From positions 1 through 5,586 of the forward strand of contig JAHEOI010000106.1 of assembly GCA_018610125.1 (NCBI GenBank): DNA of 5,586 bases, written 5' to 3'. Under the pieces are notes generated by a model. The model saw nothing but the letters and a program-made list of their open reading frames with translations, was not told where the DNA came from and did no database searches. Each line of letters starts with the position of its first letter. Positions within the stretch are counted from its first letter, which is position 1. Shown here in pieces: positions 1 to 5,586 of this stretch. The translations under genes and the position numbers were made by a program. This stretch comes from Verrucomicrobiota bacterium. GTDB taxonomy: Bacteria > Verrucomicrobiota > Verrucomicrobiia > Limisphaerales > JAHEOI01.

Positions 1-2421
1 CACCCGGCGACTCCGTTGGAGAGTCAAGAGGTAATTATCACGGTACCGGCTTCATTCGACGAAGTGGCCAGGGGGTTGACCGTCAATGCCGTGCGCCGGG
101 CCGGGATCGAGCATTTCACGCTGGTCGAGGAGCCGCAAGCGGCCTTTTACAACTTCACCGCGGGACAACGGGACAACTTGGCAGCGGCCCTTGCTGGGAC
201 CCGACTCGTCTTGGTGGCGGATGTCGGAGGTGGCACGAGCGACTTCACGCTGATTCAAGTCGGTGTGTCGCCGGAAGGGCCGGTCCTAAGGCGGATCGCT
301 GTTGGTGATCACCTGATGCTCGGCGGTGATAATATGGATGCGGCCTTGGCGCACCGGGCGGAGCAGAAAATGATCGGCGGTCATCGGAAGCTTAGCCATA
401 ACCAATGGAATCAACTGGTCCAGGCGGTCCGTCGAGCCAAGGAGACATTGCTGAGCGCGGAGGGACCCGAAAGTCACAATCTCTCGATCGTCAGGGAAGG
501 GAAGCGGCTGTTTGGCGGCACCCTTTCGGCCCAGTTGACACGCGAGGAGGTCGAAGACCTGGTGCTGGATGGGTTTTTTCCGGAGTGTGCCCCCGATGAG
601 CCGATTCAGGGCGCGTCGCAAATGGGCCTCCAACAGGTTGGACTGCCTTATGCCCAGGATCCCGCCATTACCCGTCAATTGGCCAATTTTATCCAGCGGC
701 ATATCTCGGCCGGATGGTCGGCTCTTGGGGAAGAAGTGGAAACCGAGAGTGTGGAAGCTTCGCCGCCCTTGCCGCGACCCGACGCCATCCTGTTCAACGG
801 CGGGGTCTTCAATTCACAGAAAATCCGGGAGCGACTGGTCGAGGTGGTCTCGCAATGGTGGCCCGATCAGCCGAGCATTCCGACGCTGCCCCACGACTCA
901 TTGGAGCTGGCAGTCGCCAGGGGGGCTGCCTATTACGGGCTGGTTCGCCATGGGATGGGCCGACGAATCGGCGGCGGGAGCGCGCATGCGTTTTATGTCG
1001 CGCTCGGCCAAGCTTCCGACAACGAGACGCCCCAAGGTCTTTGCGTTATTCCCAGAGGGCACGAGGAAGGGGAGACGATCGATCTCGGGGAGCGAACGTT
1101 CCACCTGACATTGAATCAACCGGTTCAATTTCCGTTGTTTTCCTCCACGGCGGATCGGGTTGACGCGCCCGGTGCCGTCGTTCCGTTGACCGACGACATG
1201 CACCCATTGCCACCGATCCATACGTTATTGCGGCGGAAATCGAGCTCGGGGGAACCATCGCAACAGCGCATTCCGGTGCACCTACGTGCCGGCCTGACCG
1301 AGATCGGGACCCTGGAGCTTTGGTGTGTCTCTGATGACACCAACGAACAGTGGCGGTTGGAATTCGGTATTCGTGGATCGTCTTCGAAAGGCTCGTTTGC
1401 GGTGACCGAGGCGATGCCGAAGGCCTTCGAGCAGGCCCGCGAGTGGATTAATCTGATCTTTGGACACAAGCCGCTGCCCAGCACCGCTTTCAAAGGGGTG
1501 AAGGGGCATAAGAAGCCGGGGCAGCCACCGAAGGAGGTTAAGCAGCTCTGGGGCAACCTTGAGCGGCATTTGGGCCCGAGAGCGAAATGGGGACTGCCTG
1601 TGCTGCGGGAGCTTTGGAGTGTCCTTTTTGCGGGAGCCCCCAAACGTCGTCGCTCGGCGGATCACGAGCGCATCTTCTATCAATTGGCGGGATACAGCCT
1701 ACGCCCCGGTTTCGGCTACCCACTTGATGACTGGCGGTGTGATCAGACATTCGAGCTCTTTACCGATGGCGTGACCTATCACAAAGAAAAGCCGGTCTGG
1801 AACGAATTTTGGATTTTATGGCGTCGGATCGCGGGCGGATTGGATAAGGAAAAGCAGCAGCGGATATGGAAGTATCTCAAGCCGCACTTGGCTGTCCGTG
1901 TGCCTCCCGAGCCGAAAAAATCGTCATCAAAGGCCAAGGGAATTCAGCCGGAGGGACTCGATGAAATGGTAAGGACTGCTGCGGCGCTGGAGCATTTGGC
2001 TCCTCGGGAGAAAACCGAGCTGGGAGAGTGGATCCTGGAGCGCTTGAAAGACTCGGACTTTTCGTCGGGAGGGCCGTGGGCGTGGGCGCTCGGGCGAATC
2101 GGTGCCCGCGTCCCGATTTATGGGAGTCAGCACCAGGTCGTGTCCCCACAAATCGTTGCTCGATGGCTCTTCACGTTGGCCGAACTGGATGTGCAGCGAA
2201 TTGAAGGCGCCCCCTTTGCCATCACCCAAATGGCACGCATGACCGGTGACCGCACACGCGATGTCGACGAGACGTCGAAACAGCTTGCATTGGACGCATT
2301 GCAAATGATGGGGGGCGCCACGACCTGGTACCGTATGGTCAGCGAGCCTATGGCGATGGAGACGGCCGATGAGGCGCGCGCCCTCGGGGATACCCTGCCG
2401 GTAGGCCTGCAATTGCAATGA
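1..2421 (+). CDS. Divergent Hsp70-family protein with DUF3731-like C-terminal region (5' end outside window)
   Basis: This is the 3' part of a large Hsp70-type ATPase; the frame is open from base 1 and stops at TGA 2419-2421. Numbering from the first codon, Hsp70 ATPase landmarks appear in order: VITVPASF near residue 15, EEPQAA (43-48, DnaK NEPTAA), phosphate-2 loop DVGGGTSD (74-81), LGGDNMD (107-113), an RRAKETLLS segment, the adenosine-site strand DAILFNGGVFNS (261-272) and LAVARGAAYY (303-312). Phosphate-1 and lobe I must lie upstream, roughly 130-150 residues, giving a full protein near 940 residues against about 640 for DnaK. After about residue 330 no standard substrate-binding domain or helical lid is recognisable. 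Instead there is a region with RRRS (549-552) and RPGFGYPLDDWR (568-579), resembling DUF3731-type Hsp70 proteins as I recall them, and a basic linker around 637-645. TTG at 16 is internal, not the start. Presumably cytosolic; client and co-chaperones are unknown. Hsp70 membership is secure; the DUF3731 label is from memory. Confidence 0.9.
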   Translation, partial: HPATPLESQEVIITVPASFDEVARGLTVNAVRRAGIEHFTLVEEPQAAFYNFTAGQRDNLAAALAGTRLVLVADVGGGTSDFTLIQVGVSPEGPVLRRIAVGDHLMLGGDNMDAALAHRAEQKMIGGHRKLSHNQWNQLVQAVRRAKETLLSAEGPESHNLSIVREGKRLFGGTLSAQLTREEVEDLVLDGFFPECAPDEPIQGASQMGLQQVGLPYAQDPAITRQLANFIQRHISAGWSALGEEVETESVEASPPLPRPDAILFNGGVFNSQKIRERLVEVVSQWWPDQPSIPTLPHDSLELAVARGAAYYGLVRHGMGRRIGGGSAHAFYVALGQASDNETPQGLCVIPRGHEEGETIDLGERTFHLTLNQPVQFPLFSSTADRVDAPGAVVPLTDDMHPLPPIHTLLRRKSSSGEPSQQRIPVHLRAGLTEIGTLELWCVSDDTNEQWRLEFGIRGSSSKGSFAVTEAMPKAFEQAREWINLIFGHKPLPSTAFKGVKGHKKPGQPPKEVKQLWGNLERHLGPRAKWGLPVLRELWSVLFAGAPKRRRSADHERIFYQLAGYSLRPGFGYPLDDWRCDQTFELFTDGVTYHKEKPVWNEFWILWRRIAGGLDKEKQQRIWKYLKPHLAVRVPPEPKKSSSKAKGIQPEGLDEMVRTAAALEHLAPREKTELGEWILERLKDSDFSSGGPWAWALGRIGARVPIYGSQHQVVSPQIVARWLFTLAELDVQRIEGAPFAITQMARMTGDRTRDVDETSKQLALDALQMMGGATTWYRMVSEPMAMETADEARALGDTLPVGLQLQ

Positions 2422-2504
2422 TTCAAAAAGCGGTCGCGCTTGAGTGAACCCGTTGACGACGACAAAACAAAGAACGACCGTCCAATGATTTGTCGCACCC
2501 TCTC
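2422..2504. other. Intergenic gap between Hsp70 gene and ABC ATPase gene
   Basis: This 83-base spacer separates two genes that point the same way. It has no GC-rich hairpin followed by a T run, so no intrinsic terminator is seen. The longest inverted match noticed is CGGTCG (2431-2436) with CGACCG (2475-2480), only 6 bp around a 38-base loop, which is weak. TTGACG at 2453-2458 looks like a -35 box, but no reasonable -10 follows at 16-18 bases. The gap therefore allows either read-through from the Hsp70 gene or a promoter of a type not recognisable by eye. Confidence 0.6.
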
Positions 2505-3167
2505 ATGAAATCGATTGTGGAAGTTGAAGGGATCTCAAAGGCTTTTCGCCAAGGGAAGGAATGGGTGAGGGTGCTCGAGTCGGTATCATTGCAGGTGGGT
2601 GTGGGCGAGATCGTCAGTTTGATGGGCAAGAGTGGCAGCGGGAAGACGACATTCCTCGATATCCTTGGGGGGATTCAGCTTCCGGATTCCGGGTGGGTTT
2701 CGATTAGCGATCGAAAGATGACGGCTTTGAATGAATCGGAGCGTACCCGATTCCGACGTCGGCACATCGGGATGGTCTTTCAGTTTTTCAATCTTATCCC
2801 GACCCTTACCGGGCGGGAAAATATCGCCTTTGCCCTTGAGCTCAACGGGCGGTCCGATAAGCAGCGTGTTGCATCCCTGATGGAGAAGCTTGATATCATC
2901 CATCGCGCGGACGCGTTCCCTGAGACGCTTTCGGGCGGAGAGCAGCAGCGATTCGCGATTGCGCGGGCGATTGTCCATGATCCGAAGGTGATTCTCGCGG
3001 ACGAGCCGACGGGCAACTTGGATGATGAGCATTCACAAGGTGTCCTGGAGGTGTTCCGGGATCTATGCCGGAACGAGGGTGTCGCTTTGGTGCTTGGGAC
3101 GCATTCCCAAGATTGCGCGGCAATCAGTGATCGCGTTTTGCATCTCCGATACGGAAAGCTTCGATGA
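2505..3167 (+). CDS. ABC transporter ATP-binding protein, LolD/MacB/YbbA class
   Basis: A complete 220-residue ABC ATPase, the usual length for the LolD/YbbA/AttE class. It hydrolyses ATP at the inner face of the membrane to drive its partner permease. All motifs are intact: Walker A GKSGSGKT (41-48), Q-loop glutamine Q93 in VFQFFNLIPTLT, signature LSGGEQQR (142-149), Walker B VILADE (162-167) with catalytic E167, D-loop NLDD (171-174), and switch histidine H200 in GTHS. The Q-loop wording and ADEPTGNLD are typical of ATPases that serve FtsX-type permeases rather than importers. The ATG at 2505 is preferred because MKSIVEVEGISKAF matches the usual family N-terminus; an in-frame TTG at 2490 would add five residues. 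Neither has a good Shine-Dalgarno sequence. Its stop overlaps the permease start (ATGA, 3164-3167), so the two are very likely one operon and one complex. Family assignment is firm; the substrate is unknown. Confidence 0.95.
   Translation: MKSIVEVEGISKAFRQGKEWVRVLESVSLQVGVGEIVSLMGKSGSGKTTFLDILGGIQLPDSGWVSISDRKMTALNESERTRFRRRHIGMVFQFFNLIPTLTGRENIAFALELNGRSDKQRVASLMEKLDIIHRADAFPETLSGGEQQRFAIARAIVHDPKVILADEPTGNLDDEHSQGVLEVFRDLCRNEGVALVLGTHSQDCAAISDRVLHLRYGKLR
3153..3158 (+). promoter_or_regulatory. Shine-Dalgarno-like site for the permease
   Basis: GGAAAG lies inside the last codons of the ATPase gene. It sits 5 bases before ATG 3164 and 8 bases before the second ATG at 3167. The spacing fits either start, and slightly favours the second. 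Together with the four-base ATGA overlap it suggests translational coupling of the permease to the ATPase. Confidence 0.5.
3164..3167 (+). other. ATGA stop/start overlap
   Basis: The permease ATG (3164-3166) overlaps the ATPase TGA stop (3165-3167). A second in-frame ATG follows directly at 3167-3169, so the permease start is uncertain by one codon. Four-base overlaps of this sort are common between subunits of one complex and usually reflect coupled translation. Confidence 0.85.
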
Positions 3168-5586
3168 TGCTTTGGGCTCGACTGATCACCCGGGACTTCC
3201 GGTTTCACCCGCTCCATTGGCTCCTCTCCATTTTGGGGGTTGCCGTCGGCGTCGGAGGCTGGGTCGGAATGGAGGGGGCGACCAGTCAAGCGACACACGC
3301 CTTTAATCAATCGATGGAAGCGACATTCGGCAAGGCGACACACGTGATCGAAAACCGGGCCGGTTTGTTATCGGAAGAGGTTTACTTCGATTTGGCCGGT
3401 GACTTTTCGGGGAAGATGGCACCGATCATCGAGACCTATGGCGAGGCGAGGGGACGCGCAGCGTCAAACCGGTCGAATCCGAGCTATGTGCGGGTCCTTG
3501 GCATTGACCCGCTTAGCTACGTTCAGTTTCAAGAGGGAGTTGGCTCGTCGAGCCTTCCATTCGATGAATTCATCGCAGGGGAGGGTGTTGCTGTGGCATC
3601 GCCCGATTTTCGATCCGACTTTGAGGTCGGCGATTCCGTCAATATTACCGTCAAGGGAATCTCCCAATCAGTCAGGATTGTAGGCTTTGTCGACGATTCT
3701 TCGATCAAACGGACCATTTTCATGGATATCGGGCTCGTTCAGGAATATTTCGAGCTTGATGGCAAGCTCTCCCGGATATTGCTCAAGGAGGTCAACGGGA
3801 GCTTTGACGAATCGAACGTAAAGCTTGATGAAGCTTCGGTTTTGTTGCCGACCGGCGTGCGAACGGAATCCGTGCGCTCGCTGTTGACGTCGTTTCGGGC
3901 GAACCTACGGGCGCTCTCGTTTCTCTCCTTGTTTGTCGGTGGGTTCTTGGTTTACAGCACGATGTATCTCTACGCGCTTAGGCAGGTGCGTCTGATTTCG
4001 CTGCTGAGGGCGATCGGTGCCGGGCAAAGGGCAACCTGCCGGCTCCTATTCGGAGGCCTTACGATTGTCGCGGTTGTCGGGTCGCTGACAGGGGTGCTCC
4101 TCGGGGGCATCCTAAGCGGCCCGCTCGGATCGATGGTGACCGGCACGGTTGACCAGCTTTACGTGCCGCTCTTTTCGGAAGCGACGTCGATACCGCCGCT
4201 TCGATTGCTCGGCGGATTCTGTCTTGGAGTGGCGACTTCGCTGATCGGTGGATTCAAGCCGATTTACGACCGACTGGGCGTGGCACCGCGGGAATGGGAG
4301 CGATCGGCACTTAAGGCCAATGGCGGGACAGTCGGCGACTCAACGCTCCTTTGGATGGGAATCGGGGCCTGGGTAGTTGCGCCCGCGATTGCCTTCCTCG
4401 ACGGCGGCTTGAATGCGGCGTTTTTCGGTTGTTTCTTGGTCGCTTTCGGGGGGAGCGTGATGAGCCCTGTTTTCCTCGGCCTGATCTCACGAATTCCGTT
4501 CCAAGGGACATGGTCGCAAATGGCAGCGAGGAACGTTCGGGCTTATCGCCCGTGGACAGGGGTGATGGTCTCGGTGCTCGTTGCCGCGTTTTCGCTTGTG
4601 CTCTCGGTCTCGCTCATGGTGGATAGCTTTCGTAGCTCCGTGACCGGTTGGATCGAAAACGTCGTGAAGGCCGACTTTTATGTCCGTACCGTGCCTGCCG
4701 GGGAGAATGACCGAGGAATTCCGTTGGAAAACGATTTCATTTCGAGGCTGCGGGCCGTGGAGGGTATCGGGGATGTCGGTCGATTGGCCGAAAAAACGGT
4801 TTTGATGCGGGATGGCAATCCAATCACCCTTCGCGGGATCGAGCCTGCAGTCCTGCAAAGGCGGCTGAGCTTCCAATTCAATGACACGGCAGGCAAACCT
4901 TGGGAGGGGCTTCGTCGGGGAGAGATCTGGCTCTCTCAACCCGGTTCGTATCGGATCGGTAAATCGGCCGGCGATCGACTGGCGCTCCCGGCCCGCGGAA
5001 AAGAGGATGTCGTTGTGACCATTGGCGCTGTTTATAACGATTACAGCACCGAGTGGGCGGTCGGGTACATGAGCCTCTCGCAAATGAAGGAGCTTTACGG
5101 CGATGCGAGCGTCTCCAGCGTGGCGATTTTTGCCGATTCCGACGCTGGACCGGTCCGTTCAGAGCTGGAATCGCTCACCGAGGAATATGGCTATTACCTC
5201 GACTCTCAGCGAGACCTCAAGCAGAAAGCGCTTGCCGAGTTCGATCGAACCTTTGCCGTCACCGATGTCATGGGCATGGTCGCAAGCGTGGTTGCCGGGA
5301 TCGGCTTGCTGGTGTTGTTGATCTCCTTTACGCGAGCGCGCTCATGGGTCTTCGGACGGATGGCGGCGGCCGGCGCCTCTCGCGCGCAATTGGTCCGCCT
5401 GATTCTGAGCGAGTCATTCCTGATTGCGCTTGGCGCTTTGCTTGTCGCCATACCGACCGGTATCTACCTGTCGAGCATGCTGATCACAGTGATCAACAAA
5501 CGGGCGTTCGGCTGGCGGATTCCCTTCGAGCTAACTCTGACACCGTTTGCAGTGCTGGCGGCGCTTGTCTTGTTGAAGGTGCTTGC
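3164..5586 (+). CDS. FtsX-family ABC permease with two duplicated halves (3' end outside window)
   Basis: One uninterrupted frame of 807 codons runs from ATG 3164 (or the adjacent ATG 3167) to the window edge with no stop. It encodes the membrane part of the exporter powered by the upstream ATPase. Helix 1 (about 18-36) leads into an extracytoplasmic MacB_PCD-like domain (about 37-245) with GIDP (113-116) and GD (156-157). Helices follow at about 249-272, 294-316 and 346-364, with the FtsX coupling segment LLRAIGAGQRA (280-290). An extra helix pair lies at about 395-411 and 418-441. The second half repeats the plan: helix 463-486, outer domain with GIEP (558-561) and GD (603-604), helices about 702-722 and 747-769 with RMAAAGASRAQ (732-742), and a last helix from about 794 cut by the edge. 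About ten helices and a likely full length near 830-850 match YbbP-like or AttF-AttG-like fused permeases. Helix limits are by eye. Substrate is unknown; both partner halves being present in one chain suggests no second permease is required. Confidence 0.93.
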   Translation, partial: MMLWARLITRDFRFHPLHWLLSILGVAVGVGGWVGMEGATSQATHAFNQSMEATFGKATHVIENRAGLLSEEVYFDLAGDFSGKMAPIIETYGEARGRAASNRSNPSYVRVLGIDPLSYVQFQEGVGSSSLPFDEFIAGEGVAVASPDFRSDFEVGDSVNITVKGISQSVRIVGFVDDSSIKRTIFMDIGLVQEYFELDGKLSRILLKEVNGSFDESNVKLDEASVLLPTGVRTESVRSLLTSFRANLRALSFLSLFVGGFLVYSTMYLYALRQVRLISLLRAIGAGQRATCRLLFGGLTIVAVVGSLTGVLLGGILSGPLGSMVTGTVDQLYVPLFSEATSIPPLRLLGGFCLGVATSLIGGFKPIYDRLGVAPREWERSALKANGGTVGDSTLLWMGIGAWVVAPAIAFLDGGLNAAFFGCFLVAFGGSVMSPVFLGLISRIPFQGTWSQMAARNVRAYRPWTGVMVSVLVAAFSLVLSVSLMVDSFRSSVTGWIENVVKADFYVRTVPAGENDRGIPLENDFISRLRAVEGIGDVGRLAEKTVLMRDGNPITLRGIEPAVLQRRLSFQFNDTAGKPWEGLRRGEIWLSQPGSYRIGKSAGDRLALPARGKEDVVVTIGAVYNDYSTEWAVGYMSLSQMKELYGDASVSSVAIFADSDAGPVRSELESLTEEYGYYLDSQRDLKQKALAEFDRTFAVTDVMGMVASVVAGIGLLVLLISFTRARSWVFGRMAAAGASRAQLVRLILSESFLIALGALLVAIPTGIYLSSMLITVINKRAFGWRIPFELTLTPFAVLAALVLLKVL

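Noticed and set aside
16..18. TTG at 16 as the start of the Hsp70 gene
   Set aside because: The frame is open to base 1, and the protein from here would begin mid-way through the Hsp70 ATPase domain without the phosphate-1 loop. The gene plainly continues upstream of the window.
569..1108. + strand open frame of 179 codons in another frame of the Hsp70 gene
   Set aside because: It overlaps the ATPase-domain coding sequence, and its translation is Arg/Pro/Trp-rich without a motif.
1125..1643. Antisense open frame of 172 codons on the - strand
   Set aside because: It is opposite the Hsp70 gene, has low-complexity basic and Ser-rich translation, and overlaps several other equally meaningless frames.
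2431..2480. CGGTCG/CGACCG inverted repeat as a terminator or operator
   Set aside because: Six base pairs across a 38-base loop with no T run is expected by chance in DNA of this composition.
2453..2481. TTGACG as a sigma-70 -35 box for the transporter operon
   Set aside because: At 16-18 bases spacing the -10 position reads CGACCG, GACCGT or ACCGTC, none resembling TATAAT.
3022..3306. + strand open frame spanning the ATPase/permease junction
   Set aside because: It is out of frame with both well-supported genes. Its start is inside the ATPase Walker B/D-loop region and it has no domain.
3290..3344. Direct repeat GCGACACACG (3290-3299 and 3335-3344)
   Set aside because: Two copies 45 bases apart, in frame, both encode ATH in the outer domain of the permease. 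They do not extend further and there is no third copy, so coincidence or a minor codon-level repeat is the simplest reading.
4487..5083. Antisense open frame of 198 codons on the - strand
   Set aside because: It lies entirely inside the permease gene, whose + strand frame encodes clear FtsX features. The - strand translation is rich in Arg, Pro and His and has no recognisable domain, so it is a shadow frame in GC-rich DNA.

Overview
The window holds three protein-coding genes, all on the + strand and tightly packed. The two outer genes are cut by the window edges. No RNA gene, CRISPR array, insertion sequence or clear terminator is visible. Base composition is moderately GC-rich by eye (roughly high-50s percent). 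The exporter type suggests a diderm (Gram-negative) bacterium. A finer placement, for example Nitrospirota or Proteobacteria, would be a guess.

Layout: (1) 1-2421, the 3' 806 codons of a large, divergent Hsp70-family protein. It enters the window part-way through the ATPase domain and ends in a long non-DnaK C-terminal region that resembles the DUF3731-type Hsp70 proteins. (2) An 83-base gap (2422-2504) with no convincing promoter or terminator. (3) 2505-3167, a complete LolD/MacB/YbbA-class ABC ATPase with every nucleotide-binding motif intact. (4) 3164 to the window end, a large FtsX-family ABC permease. It overlaps the ATPase stop by four bases (ATGA) and runs off the right edge after 807 codons with no stop. 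It is built from two repeated halves (membrane anchor, extracytoplasmic domain, FtsX-type helix bundle) joined by an extra pair of helices, about ten membrane segments in all.

The ATPase and permease almost certainly form one transporter: a fused two-domain permease served by one ATPase, as in YbbAP-like and AttE/AttFG-like systems. Such MacB/LolCDE-superfamily machines act in the cytoplasmic membrane. They extrude lipids or lipoproteins, or use ATP to drive work on the outer face, and the substrate cannot be read from this sequence. The Hsp70 gene points the same way, but it has no evident functional link to the transporter and may simply be a neighbour.

Nothing here amounts to a clearly new system. 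The points most worth a second look are the unusual Hsp70 architecture, the internal duplication of the permease, and the poorly defined translation start of the ATPase.
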